In this document: piece by piece, positions 13,265 to 26,594 of the stretch
Numbering within the stretch: the stretch's first letter is position 1
How the letters are laid out: every line of letters begins with the position of its first letter
DNA from: Chrysomallon squamiferum
Taxonomy: Eukaryota > Mollusca > Gastropoda > Neomphalida > Peltospiridae
Direction: 5' to 3'
Length of the DNA stretch: 64,000 nt
NCBI GenBank assembly: GCA_012295275.1
Contig: CM022672.1
Coordinates: forward strand, 16,391,166 to 16,455,165
The notes under the pieces: generated by a model
What the model saw: the letters and a program-made list of their open reading frames with translations, nothing else
What the model was told of the DNA's origin: nothing
Databases searched by the model: none
Position numbers and translations under genes: made by a program

Positions 13265-13342
13265 ATAGTAGTGGTAATAGTAGTAGTAGTAGTAGTAGTA
13301 GTAGTAATTGTGGTAATAGTAGTAGTAGTAGTAGTAGTAGTA
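13175..13342. repeat. (GTA)n trinucleotide array
   Basis: About 168 bases of GTA units with scattered GTG and ATT/AAT variants, producing long poly-Val and poly-Thr frames that are not genes. Confidence 0.95.
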
Positions 13343-14561
13343 ATCAAAATGATAATAAGTATGAAAACTGATTTAATTAAGATTTAATGATTCTTTTTTT
13401 ACCATATTTAAAATAACTTAATACAACAAAATGCTATGACATTCCATTCTGAGATAGCAGAATATAACGTGTATCTGCTTAGTATAATGAAATCGTACAA
13501 TGTTAGTAATATCTTATCTTACCATTAGGTCCTTACTTCTTTTTTCTTTCTTTTCTTTTTTTATCAGATCAGATCAAAAAGAGACGTTTTATATACATTC
13601 AAGATATTTCAAAGATAATATACATATACGCTTACAACAGAAATGGGGTAGAAATCAGAGAAAGAGAGAGAGAGAGATTTTAATGTTATTTTATGGACAA
13701 TTGTTATTTCCGTCTAAATCTGTTTAATCAGCAAAATATTAAAAATACTATTAACAAAAAATAGAAGTTCTGCAATTAAAGCTGAAATTAAATCTTTACC
13801 ATATCATTTCTTCTGGAAGCTTCACATCCTAAATATTTTCTAAGCGTTAATAAATGGAGAATTAAACCTAAAACAAGCAAGATGTCATTTTAAAATTAAC
13901 CATCCATGAAATTAGTATTATAAACGTCATCACTAACTATCGGTTTGCGTATTTGTCATTTAATCACAAGGTACACCCCAAAATTTGAATTAAAACTATG
14001 TTTGGTGGGTCAGTTCCATGTACTTTCCAGACTCCAATTTGGAAAACACTCGAAATTAATGAAAACCATCCCCTAGACGCCTTACCTCGTTAAAACTGAT
14101 CGATTATTAACCATGTACTGTTCAGTGAAGTTGCTGAGAGTGCAGTACTCAAAGATTTTCAATTTGTTTTTGTCCATGTGTAGATTTTGGTTATAAATTA
14201 ACTAAACTAACCAATCAACTAACTAACTAACATACGCTTGACCAAAACCTTGAACTGGTATTCAGTTAAATGTTTCTAGTGATAAAGCTACTCATACTGG
14301 TCTTCAGAATTGAACTTGGACTTCTGAAGTTAATGCTGTTACCAAATGGTTTTGAAGTGTTCACACTATGTTAAAGAACTTTTCTCTCATTGCATGCGTG
14401 ATATTTCTTTTCAAAGAATACGCCGAAGAACAAATTATTAGGTATCTTGTAGTTTATGACATATCCCACATGTAATGTTAAAGGTTAAAAGTTATTTTCT
14501 CTCTCGCTCTCTGTTTCTCTTAATCATTTCATATTTCTCTAGACGAAAGAAGATTCCCATC

Positions 14562-14646
14562 CATACATACATACATAAAAACATACATACATACATACAT
14601 ACATATACATATATATACATATACATACATATACATATATACATAT

Positions 14647-14711
<65 letters not shown>
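14562..14711. repeat. (ACAT)n-(AC)n compound microsatellite
   Basis: ACAT and ATATAC units to about 14650, then some 30 AC units. It abuts the tRNA-like SINE that follows; microsatellites often grow beside SINE insertions. Confidence 0.95.
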
Positions 14712-14714
<3 letters not shown>

Positions 14715-14900
14715 TTTGTCTTGATGATCGATTGGTAACGTCGTTCGCTTTCTTAGTTTGGGCGAATGGGTGTCATACGTTCAAGACTCGTTAGTCGGAT
14801 CTGACGGGTTTTGTGAGGTCCTGATTGGACTTTGTCCTATAGGTGTGCTGGCGCAGAGTCTAATCAGACGTACATAAGACTGAGAATATCAAAATGCTAA
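14712..14900 (+). mobile_element. tRNA-derived SINE (degraded)
   Basis: A non-AT-rich block stands out sharply from its surroundings. It has an A-box-like segment (CGATTGGTAACGTCG, about 14729-14743) and a B-box-like segment (CGTTCAAGACTCG, 14778-14790) about 50 bases apart, as in RNA polymerase III promoters of tRNA-related SINEs. A GC-richer body (GTCGGATCTGACGGGTTTTG) follows, to about 14900. It does not fold as an intact tRNA that I can write out, so I call it a SINE and not a tRNA gene. Confidence 0.55.
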
Positions 14901-17245
14901 AATACATATATCCATATGCACAAAGAGACAAACACACTTACATAGACATACAGATAAACATACAAGGATACATACAAAAATACGAACACATAATTATATT
15001 ATCTGTTTGAGATGGTATTTTTATTGCAACACACACATATACACACATACACACACACACAAACACACACACATACAGACATTTTCATATCCAGGGACAT
15101 TCTAATTTCATATAAACAGAACTTTAAAAGTTAAATTCTTTAATGTTTTTGTTAGTACAGACATTGAAATTCCGTATTCAATTATCTATATCTATTTTTT
15201 AAAAACCTGAAAAGTCTGATGATAACATAACATGGATAAAAACAAGATATTTGATTAATTATTAAAACTAATTAGACTTAACAATAATCAAAAGAATTCT
15301 TCTTAGATACTTGGACGATTGTTCAAACATTTTTTCTCTACCGTAAATAAAGTTTTCCCTTTTACGGCACAACAAAGGAAAGATTTTATAAACAGAAATC
15401 AGATATACCGCTATTCATTTAATACGGAAAGAGAATTGCGAAGAAATGGAAAATTAATAAAAGAATGAAAAACGTAAATAAGAAAGGAAACATGAATGAA
15501 ATGATCCGAAAGTTGAATGTAATCGATAACAGTGAATACAACAATCATTTATTTAATTTATTATTTAGTACAGCTTTTCTCTTTTACATTTTTTTTTTAA
15601 AATTGTCATTCATCCATTTGTTTATTTATTTATTTATTTTATTGATTATATATTATTTGATTTATTTACATACCATTCATTCATCCTTTCATCAATTTTT
15701 TATTTGTTTGTTTTGTTTATATATTTAATTATTTATTTTATTGATTTATTTATTTATATACTGACATTTCATTTATTCATTCATTTTTTCCAATTTTTTT
15801 TTTTTTTTTTTTTTTTTTTATACATTTATATATTTATTTATTTATTATTATTCCAGTGATTGATCAGTTGATTAACTGATTAACTCATTGATTTACTTAT
15901 TTCTTTATTTTTAATATGTTTTTATAATAAGAGCGTTGACTGGAGAATTAATAATTTCTGGAATTAATCCACCCCATTGCGTTCGTTGTTTTTTTTTCCC
16001 GTTCTAACAGCACCCCACGATATGTACTGTGAATACATGTAATTTTTAAGTAATAAAATGCACAGAGATGTAGTGGTCAGGTATTAGTTGTTCCAAATGA
16101 AAATAAACAAACAGATGAACATTAATAATATTAAACTAAAATTTATTATAAAACAGCCCCCGTGTTTTGCAAACAGAACTGTATTTTTAATTCTGCATGT
16201 AAAATACGCTGAGGTAGTTTGATAAACTAATTAAATGAAAATGCTTCAGGCGAGGAACAAAAAAAAAGACCCAGGGAAATTATATTACATTGCCATTAAT
16301 GTTGGTCTTTTATTAATAAAATTTTCGATGATGTGACATTTCTCGCTTTTGTAATTCGGTAACAAGTGAAAAAACAAAATACAAGCTTGCTACCTAATAT
16401 TCCAGTCAGTGTGCTAAAATATAGCTAACAGTCTTATTATTATCATCAACATCATCATCATTATCACCACTGATATTATTATTATCATTATTATATATAC
16501 ATGTTAACAGTATCTTTCAACAGTATTTCTTAAATATATTTTCGATGCTGTTTATAGTTTATATAACGTGTGAGTGTTTATAAAATGCCTTCTTGTCCAC
16601 CCATGTGTGTGTATGCGTATTTGCTTCTTTCAAACACAAAACAAATATATTTTATTTGTGTATATTTGCGCACATCTATGTCTGTCTATACGTATTTTTA
16701 TGTGTGTATATACGTTTATATATATGTGATATATATGTTTGTGTGAAAGTGTGTTTCTGTGTGTGTGTGTGTGCGTGTATGTGTGTGGATATTTTAACAA
16801 CTTAGAAAGAGGTCTCAAAAGTTATTCATCACTGATATTAAAAGCTAAACAAAATATTACTACAGTCAGACAATATATATATATATATAGAACAGAAATA
16901 AAATGAAAATAAAACTATGAATTCTTAACTGCAGTTAAAGAAAATATGTATCTTTGTGTCTATGCAGTCTCGCTTAAGCAATTAAAATTGTTCAACGCTT
17001 TTCAAAAAGAAACATATTATTTATATAGCTAAAACACTCTTAAATCGAAGCAAACAACGAAAGCATTGTGATTGTTAAAGTTAATAAATAATACATTGCC
17101 TGTAATCGCTTACCACACTTCGCTTACATAGCGTGTTGAGTTCTAACGTTTTAAACTTTTTTTTGCTAGTTTGTTCTCTCCTGAAGTGTTATAACACACA
17201 CACTCACACAGACAGAGACATGTAGATAGACAGATATATATATAT

Positions 17246-17364
<119 letters not shown>

Positions 17365-17558
17365 CCCGCTCAAAAAACAAAAAAAGAGAAAAAGCTTGGG
17401 GTAAAATATTCATGAAATTATTTCTTTGTTACAGTAGCATAATTTGGTTATTTAAGATGGTATCACATTAAAATGTGTATGGCACCATATTCTTGCTGAG
17501 GACTGCAGTTAGTTGAGATGTTTTCGTCACCAAACAGTGTTGGAAGAGGGTGTTCAAA

Positions 17559-17812
17559 TCAATACCTTGCGTGCCCACCAGCGCCAGCAATCATCACTGC
17601 ATAACATTTCCTTGGCATAGACTGAATGAGTCTCTGAAACCGGGCACACGGAATCCTAGCCCTTTCTTCCTGCAGAGTATGTAACAGAGTATGTAACGTC
17701 CAACAGACGTCGGCAGATGGGGTTGAGATCTGGCGATCGCGATAGCTATGGCAGCACACAATAATAATGTTCTCATTCCGCTGGAAATCCATTGCTGCAC
17801 GTGCCGTGTATT
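17559..17812 (-). pseudogene. Tc1/mariner transposase C-terminal relic
   Basis: The minus strand carries the end of a Tc1-like DDE transposase. The last 35 or so residues are intact and typical (LQEERARIP, QRLIQSMPRK, ending GGHARY before the stop). Upstream, pieces of the family's FQRNENI and SPDLNPI motifs appear, but in different frames, so at least two frameshifts are present. The acidic residue that should follow PI, the third catalytic acid of the DDE/D triad, is replaced, and a 13-base tandem duplication doubles LHTL. Everything upstream of 17812 is missing, so the element is 5' truncated and dead. The likely 3' flank of the element continues to about 17460. I could not find terminal inverted repeats. 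Confidence 0.85.
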
Positions 17813-18075
17813 AATAATATTTTATCACTAATATAGTATTAACATTATATGAATTTTAATTTACGACACTATCATATTAACATTATGTTAATGTATCTTA
17901 CCACTAGTGTTATATAAACATTATTTCTTTCCTTATAAACTTGTACAGTAGCATTATATTAATTTTAACTTATTACTAATATCATATTATTACATTAATA
18001 TTAACGTAATAATATTATATTTATAATTTGTGAATTTTATCATATGACCATATTAATGGTACATGAAATTTATAC

Positions 18076-18097
18076 ATACAAACATACATACACACAC

Positions 18098-18166
<69 letters not shown>

Positions 18167-18196
18167 TACATACATACATACATACATACATACATA
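18076..18196. repeat. (CATACA)n and (CATA)n array
   Basis: CATACACA hexamer-type units, then AC, then CATA tetramers. Confidence 0.95.
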
Positions 18197-18361
18197 AACA
18201 CATATCCATTCATACACACATGCGAAAACAAAATAAATGCTCGAGAGCGGAGAGATAAGAAATCATTGATAACTTTCTTAAGATATCCCTTTTTACCTGG
18301 CTCTTATGTAACTGCATTCATCATTCTAACCTTCGCAGGATAAAGCTGATAGTAATCAGTT

Positions 18362-18461
<100 letters not shown>

Positions 18462-20182
18462 TATATATATTTATATATACATACATACATATATATATAT
18501 AAAGATATTACAAACGGTTCTTCAATTTACAACAACCAAAAAAAACAGTCTATGAAAAACTGTGCTGAAATATTTTCCGAAACATAATTAAAGAGAGTAT
18601 TTGCCTTTTAATGTGACTTCATGGAAATCAGAAAATGATTAAATACGAGCCGGCTTTTTACTTTTTTTTCTTTTTTTTCTGTTGGATTAATTTTTCAGGA
18701 TTTGCAATTTACGCGTGTTTGATTTGTTCGCATTTGTGATATCATTTACAGATAATCCTTCGAAACTGATCTCTGTTTTTTTTTTGGCTACTGGATTTTC
18801 GCACTTTTAAACAGCCAAAGGCAGTTCGGAATGAGTGTTAGGCAGTTCGGGAGATTAAAACAGTGTTTGTTAGCATCGGGCGTAATTGGACGAATACCAA
18901 CAGTATTAATATTAGAGTGCTAAAGCAGAAAACCGCCCCCGCAGATGCACCATCATATGTATTTATTCATTTATTCATTTTTTGTTAATGAATTAAATAA
19001 TCTGCTGTTTGTTGTTAAAGTGCCGTCATCAATGCACTTACTGGCTTTTTAAATTATTGATGTTTTCAACTTTGTTGGGTTTCTTCTTCTTCTTCTTCTT
19101 TTTTCGACTTCTTAACTTTATTATTAGTTCTAATTGTACAATATAGTAACAGTAGCAACGGTGTTAATCCAGTGGTGGTACTTTAACATCATTAACAGCG
19201 ATAGCGGCAGCAGCAGTAGTTGCAGAATTAGTAACAACAACAGCAGCAGAAGCTGAATAATTACGATTCGTTCCCAGTGGGTTACCGTTCCAAAGACAGG
19301 CCTCAGACGACAAGAATACTATTGCTCCTTCGAGGTTCTTCGGGTGCAAAAACCTCCACTATTAAAATAGTTTATTTATTGCATGGAAACCAGTACTATC
19401 TTTTCCATCTCAGTCATAGCCTGTCGTTTGTTCCTTTGTTGTCTTTGATGATGTCGAGAAATTATTATTAATTATTGATACGAAAATAACAAAAACAATG
19501 TGTTGTTGTTGTACGCGAAAACTTTGCTGCGATAAAATCGAAAGTAATATTCAAAAAACACGTACTTGTTTTATTTAAACAAGTAAACAAGCAAATTGAG
19601 CAACCAAGTAAATATAATGTAAACTATTGTCTAATTTAGATAATTATTATTGTGACATTTACAACATATTTCGATCAACTGTGCGGAATACTGGTAATAC
19701 ATACACATATAATTATAGGTAATTATCGTAAATAAATTTGTTTAAACGAGTGTGGATAATGTTTAGACAGATATAAATATTTTGTAAATATCAGTACAAA
19801 AGCTAGACTGAGCTATGTCTGTTCCTATATATGTATGTATGTATTCATGCATGTGCATATGGATGTCTCTGAGTTACTGTGCATGGATGTCAGGTGTACG
19901 TACGTACGTATATACCTATTTATGTCTGTCTGTCTGTATGTATGTATATATGTCTGTATCTATACAAGTAATTATCTTTAAGAACATATAATCAAGTGTG
20001 TGTGTGTGTGTGAGAGTGCGCGCGCGCGTGTGTATGTGTTTAATACCAATGTTTTGATATTTAGATACCAAATGATAGCTTGAATTATTTATTTATTTAA
20101 TTAGTTAGTTAAGAATTTTTTGTTTTATTATTGCATTTTCTTCTTCTTTTTTCTTCCTTTCTTTTTTATTTTGTCTTCCTTC

Positions 20183-20227
<45 letters not shown>

Positions 20228-20479
20228 TTGTATTAACTGCCAAGCGTTTTCAATTTAAGTGTGGCAATAAATAATGTTTGCAGTTTCCATCATTTACTAG
20301 CAATTACTGTCATCACTGCAAATAATCTGCATCTTTCTTTCTTTTCTGTAAATATTTAGATATTGTTTTAAAGGTCGTTCTTAATTCTGTTTTTAAATTA
20401 AAGCATTATCGTAACATTATATTAAGGAAAACAACAACAGTATGATGTCATTATTAATAACAAAACAAAAGCAGTAATA

Positions 20480-20860
20480 AATGGAGATAATAATTTATGT
20501 ATTAGTTGTAGTAGTAGAAGCAGCAACAAAACAGAAGTAGTAGTAGCATCAGTAGTATTATTAATATTAATAAGAGTAGTTCTAGTAGTAGTAGGTTATT
20601 GGCTGTTGTAGTAGTGGTAGTAACAGCAATGGTAGCAGTATCAGTAATATAGTAGTAATACTAATATTTATTAGAAGAACAGAGGAATAGTAGCAGCAGT
20701 AGAAGAAGAAGAATGAGTTCTAACCAGAGCAACATGTTTTAATACATAAAAGTATTAGCTATATTACTAACAGTAGTAGTGGTTGTAGTAGCAATACTAG
20801 CAGTAGCATTAGCAGCAGTTACAACAGCATATTATAATAAGTAGAAGCAGATAAACAGAC
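20480..20860. repeat. Cryptic trinucleotide region (TAG/CAG-like)
   Basis: About 380 bases dominated by imperfect GTA, GCA, ACA and GAA triplets, with no stable unit. It looks like an old, decayed trinucleotide array. Confidence 0.7.
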
Positions 20861-22489
20861 AATGACAATAGTAGATGGATGTATATTCGAGGTGCGATCT
20901 TAATCACAAATATTGTAATGTTACATATGGTTTAAGATTATCAATAATACGTCTACAGAGTAATTAATTACTTTGTTTTATATAGAGCCTAGACCATCTG
21001 TTGGTTTTCTTGTCTGCTTAATATTTTGACACCGACAACAGAATCTAAGACTAGTGCATAGGCGGGTGGGCTACGACGTCTACGATCCCGTCTGAATACA
21101 CCACTGTTCACTATTCAGATACATAATACTAGAGCTTATTCTCTACTGTTATTTATTGTCAAATATAATTATTCAAAACAAAACATAAACAAAACGTAAA
21201 TGTTTGTCACAAATATTAAAACATATTCAATGATATCAGCAATAGAATCGAGTTGACTGCAACGTAAAATGTTACAAATAATAATAATAATTAAGAAAAT
21301 TTAAATGTGAAATATTCACTTTATTAAATATTTATTTCATTTTATTATTATTTTCCTTTTAATTAAATTATCATCTTTCACAATGTTTTAAATGAAATAC
21401 GAAAGAAATAAACTAAATAATCACGACATAATCCAGATAACTTGACGATTTAATTTGCAGCGACAGTTTTTAAAAAATTACATTAAATTTAATCTCTTGT
21501 TATTTACAGATATAGATTATAGATTCAAGTGGTTAATTTTCATTTTATTTTCATCTCAGTAAAAATATTTTATATATAAAAAGTAAATCCGAAATTAGAG
21601 TTGGCTTAAAAAGCACACAATTATTACAACCAATACATTCCACAACTTGCATATTTTTCAGAAATCTTTCCTTATTCTCCAAAACGGAAAATTATATATA
21701 TATAAGTTTTAAAAGTTATAATCATATAGCACAGAAACAGATAGATGAAGAAAGTATGAAGGAAAGAAATGTAAATGAATAAATAAATAAAACGAAATAG
21801 ATGAAATAAGAAAAAGATTATTATTTATTAAAAGATATTTGCAAAATAATTATTTATATATGAATTAAATTTTAAACCATTACGAAATAAAAGTTAATTA
21901 CCTTTACAAAATAGAAGTTAATTACCTTAAGTTATTAATTCTCTTTTTTCTTCTTTGGATTTCTGGATGTCTTAGCAGTTTTTCAGCAACGGATTGTCAG
22001 ATCTCACGGAGGAAATATCTTCACTTCTGTTCGCCCACTCTTTCTGACGGTGAACACTCAAAATGTTCCAGGTGAGGAAACCTATCTCAAACGATCAACC
22101 CACGAGCGGAAATGACGACATCTGAATAAGACCCGAGCGACAAGACCTGAGAAACCTCTGTTATTAAATTACCTGGGCAGCTCCACAAAGTGAACGTATA
22201 AACGAACCCCTATTACTTAGTCTTCTAACGATGTGGATGTTACCATAGAGATTGGCATATCTTTAGTTTTCGCCCACTTCAATGGAGACAAGTTAAGGGA
22301 TAAATTGTAATTGAATTTCCAAGCCTTTCCTAATGTTGAGTCAAAGCACCGTTTCAAAGAATTTTAACGATCGCTAGCACACTGTCGCATAAAATATATA
22401 GGTTTTCCTACTTTTTATCTATTTACAGTTGAAGCACGCTATGTTAGACAAAGGATGTTTGGGTTTAAGGGCATTAGCCAGCTAGTTAG

Positions 22490-22605
22490 AGGTGTCTACA
22501 CATCCCCAAATGGACAGGTATAGAGACCAATACACATTGGTAGTCTAGGTTCATGCATCTAACAGTTTTTAGTTCCAGCACTTCACCCACTGTGCCACGG
22601 CGGCT
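22490..22605 (-). mobile_element. tRNA-derived SINE remnant
   Basis: On the minus strand an A-box-like segment (GTGGCACAGTGGGTGAAGTG, from about 22599 down) is followed about 50 bases later by a B-box-like segment (GCATGAACCTAGAC, about 22545-22558). This order and spacing are those of a tRNA-related Pol III promoter. The segment stands in AT-rich DNA and is too diverged to be a functional tRNA. The 3' body probably runs to about 22440. Confidence 0.5.
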
Positions 22606-23766
22606 GAACATATTATAGTATTTCGTTTCGGTCTTAAATGGGATCAAGGTTTTCCATGAAAACAATCTCATTAGTTACTTTTGTCTGGAGGCCGCCATAT
22701 AAAGATATCCCAGTCGAACAGAAAAAGACATGCCTGTAAATTTGTTACCTGAAATATATGATTTTGGTAAATAATATCTTAATAACAGCAAAAACAGAGC
22801 TGGACCAGTAATTATTTTATAATTGCATTATTTATGTACTGATTTATAGAATGAAAACGTAATATAAAATCTCTTTTAAAAAAAATAAGAAAGAACAATA
22901 CTTAAACGAATTTTTGAAAAACAGCAACATCAAAACATACCCACCTAAAACAGTCAAAACTTTCTAAAATGTGAACAAATAGCCTATATGGAACTTTTAG
23001 TTTTGTTTGCACGCGGAGGCCAAACTATGCGAATAAAAAATATGAGAATAACAGTAGAAGAAATGATTTAAACGTAACAAATAAGGTTTTTAAGTAATAA
23101 CAGTCACAGAAGATAAAGGCAAACAAATACATATGTATCAGTCGCTGGCGAGTTTCCGTGCTATTCAGTTTATTATTAGAGAAATACAGAGATAAAAGAT
23201 AATTTGAATTTACTGGAATAAATGTAATGGGTTACCTTAATCTATCAAATTATTAACTTTTAAAAAACAAATAATGTTGTTAATAATAAAGATGATGAAA
23301 ATGATGAAGAAGAAAATATGTTATGAGATAACTTTTTTCACGCTATTATTTGTAAATTAAAACTTGTTTAAGTACATAGTAATTAATAAGAAGAAGAAGA
23401 TCAAGAAAAAGAAAATGAAGAAGAAGAAGATATACTTTTAATTAAGAACTAATCTGCTAATACTGGAAATCTAAAAATGTGCTTAAATTACAATAGTTTT
23501 CATCTTCTTTTTTGTTATTATTATTATTATTAGTGTTGTTGTTGTTACTTTGTTGTTTTGCTGTTGGTTGTGGTGGCGATAGCGTTATTATTGTTTTTCT
23601 TCTTCTTGTAGCAACTATACAACAGCGAACGTATAAAAAATAAATGGATGTGATATTGAAAGTAGTGTCTTGTTTATTTAGTTTGGCCCAAGTGTGATGT
23701 ATTTTTATCTATTTTACCACTATAGCTTTAAAAAAGACTTTAGGCTGTTATACTCATTGTTGCTAC

Positions 23767-23767
<1 letters not shown>

Positions 23768-23799
<32 letters not shown>
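23768..23799. repeat. Poly-T run
   Basis: About 32 T bases. Confidence 0.9.
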
Positions 23800-23802
<3 letters not shown>

Positions 23803-24526
23803 GCCATATGCTATGTTAAATCACATCTTTTCTATTCTAAAAATAAAATGACTAGTATTTATGTTAAAACAGAATATAGACTGAGGAAGGTAAATATTAC
23901 AGTAGCATATTCATCAATAATGAAACAAGCAAAACAGAGAGGTTTACCTCTGTGTGTGTGTTGTTGCTGTTGTTGTTGTTGTAGTAGTTTCTCAAGTATA
24001 CTGACCAAACTAATTTAGGGATTGTTTTGATTGTTTTTTGGGTTTTTTTCATAGACTGTCATGCCTAGATCATACAAAATAATCTTGTGTTTTATGTTAA
24101 TGATTTATAAACATGTCCCTTCACTTTTATCGTTCATTATAGTTCAAAGTTATTGTTAAGAATAAAAGTTTAAAAAAAGTTAACATTGCAGTTTACCAGC
24201 TTTTTTCTCATCTGCGGTCTATTTATATCGTGAAGTGAGTAATAAGTTATTTTAAAAGTTTTCCGAACTGTTAGAAACCAACAGGGATTATATAAAATAT
24301 ATAAGCTATAACATACAGTGACGAACAAATGAATTTTGAAAAATAAATATAATTATTGAAAATAATAGAGATAATTATATAAGTAATAACATAGGATACT
24401 TATAAATTTATAAATTTCAGAAGAAGAATTATTCTTAATGAATCATATAAATTTTAGAATTGAAAAGTACAATGATAAACGGACAAAATTAACGCTTTAT
24501 TAATTATACAGACAAGCCTATATATA

Positions 24527-24529
<3 letters not shown>

Positions 24530-24582
<53 letters not shown>
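24530..24582. repeat. Poly-A run of about 53 bases
   Basis: The longest pure homopolymer in the window, preceded by (TA)5. No SINE or LINE body was recognised next to it. Confidence 0.95.
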
Positions 24583-24584
<2 letters not shown>

Positions 24585-25973
24585 CTGCATAATGAACAGA
24601 TGAGTTTCAAAAAGTTGTTTTGCACGGAGGCACGTACGTCTGTTTGTGCATGCGCACGCCTTTTTGTATTAATATGTATTAGGCCCGATATGTACATGTG
24701 AATGCACAACCATAATCGGCGTGGGTGTTTTTAGTGAATGGATGTCATTTGACGAGGTCTACTTACAGTTCTTGAAACAGTCTATAGTTAATCATGAACT
24801 TATCTGATGGCGAGGAATCCATCGTGTTGTTGTAATTAACAATACTGATTGTCTAGAAAAAACGAAGTAGTCTTAACAAATGCTTTTTAAAATTCACTGT
24901 TACCGCTTTATATAATTCTATTTTAAAATATTTGAAAATGTTCTGAAATAAAATACGGCACTCGTTATCTTCGTATGTATAAATTATATGTACGTATACG
25001 TACGTGTGTATGTATTTATGTACACAATCTGTGTGGGTTTAAGTGTATATGTATGAAATGCAAGTATTAATCTATATTTGTATGTTTGTATGTATGTACG
25101 TTCGTATGTGGTGATACTGGTTTTATGGTTTGGTAAATAATTATGATTGTATGTTTTTAATTAATTAATTTATTATTATTATTTTAAATTATTATTATAA
25201 CTACGCACCTTATAAATCATGCTATATTTTTAATTTTATTGAGTAAGTTTTTGAAAAAACACCATATAATTTGTTCACTTATGCGATTCACTAATAGCGC
25301 ATGAATGTGCACATTTATGCAGACCTGCGGGACTTTGAGGTTAGTTAAACTCTAGATTGATCTCACTCTTTTCATCACTTAAATACCATGTGACATTGTA
25401 GAAATTAATTCTTTTGCAAATAAATTATTAAACGGTGATAATGCACGAATGTTTGTTTAAATGAATACTTCAGAGACTTTATTTTATATTTTATTAATTA
25501 AAGATTTTTTTTGAAGTGCTGAAATTATTATTGAAAGTTCCATCCCCTTCGTATGTAATCGATGTTTTATTCATTTTTAAAATATTTGTATTATTGTTAA
25601 TAAACATAGTTAATTGGTTAATCTGGAAATGAATATGGTACAATATATATATATTTATTCATGCTTATTTTTTATTTTCTTAAATTTATAAGCTGTAGAT
25701 TGATTTTTGTAATATAAGTGTAATTTTTAACTTACAACATTATTTTGTTTAGGGTTTCTTATTCGTCTTCATCATCTTACTCTTCATATTTTTCTTCTTC
25801 GTATACTTCATGGACTTGTTCCAGTTATGCAATTTTAAGCATATACCTTTGCATATGTGTTTGAAAATATGTATAGGTGAATGAGAACGTCTGAGAAAGG
25901 TGTGTGGAAATGTGTGGGAGTTGGTGAGCGAGTGGGAGACTGAGTGTGGGTGTCTGAGAGAGTGTGTGAGTCT

Positions 25974-25977
<4 letters not shown>

Positions 25978-26051
<74 letters not shown>
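25978..26051. repeat. (GA)n microsatellite
   Basis: About 37 GA units preceded by GTGTGTGAG-rich sequence. It lies about 540 bases upstream of the CBWD start. Confidence 0.95.
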
Positions 26052-26054
<3 letters not shown>

Positions 26055-26339
26055 GGACAGTGTATGAGAGTACACTGATCATGTCTTTTGGGATGGTACA
26101 TATTTCCTGCATGGTGCTTAGTTACTATAAATAAATAATTAACTAAAAATAATAGTTTGTATAACTAACATTATTCTAATATAATTAATATTTCAAAGAA
26201 TGAAGTGAAAACATTATTAATTTGATATGGGTATAATTTTAAGGATGTTGACAGAGGACTGCAGCGCGGAGGAACAAGCATAAAAATTTATGTTCGAGTA
26301 GGCATACTAACTTTGATATGCGGGTTTCATGCTCGTCAT

Positions 26340-26594
26340 TCCTGTTCTTGTATTGGTTCCGTTCTCACAAATGTGAGAATCACAAGGGAAATAACTCTAC
26401 CTGAGCGAAAAGAGAATGTTTTTGTGAGCTAAACCGAGATAAACAAAGCAACATTAATGATTTACTAAAATTCTTTTGATACATTATTTATAATTACATG
26501 TATATAATTATAAACAAGAAAATATATCAGTGATATTGTATATATAATTATTTTTAAACGTCACGGTACAATATATATTCTAGCTGGAGTCAAA
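26340..26594 (+). promoter_or_regulatory. Probable CBWD/ZNG1 promoter and 5'UTR
   Basis: Just upstream of the CBWD start there is a less AT-rich segment with an inverted CCAAT box (ATTGG at 26352), an 8+2+8 perfect palindrome (TTCTCACA AA TGTGAGAA, 26362-26379) and AAGGGAAATAACT (26385-26397). The position suggests a promoter. A TTCTAG immediately before CTGGAGTC (26582) could be an acceptor of a 5'UTR intron. None of this is proven by the sequence alone. Confidence 0.35.

Noticed and set aside
14712-14900. Functional tRNA gene
   Set aside because: The A-box and B-box-like segments are present, but no cloverleaf with paired acceptor and anticodon stems could be drawn, and the body continues well past tRNA length, as in a SINE.
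18076-18196. CRISPR-like array
   Set aside because: The spacing is simple tandem CATACA/CATA repeat with no unique spacers, and this is an animal genome.
19164-19349. Ala/Val/Thr-rich minus-strand frame
   Set aside because: It comes from a decayed GCA/GTA/ACA trinucleotide region.
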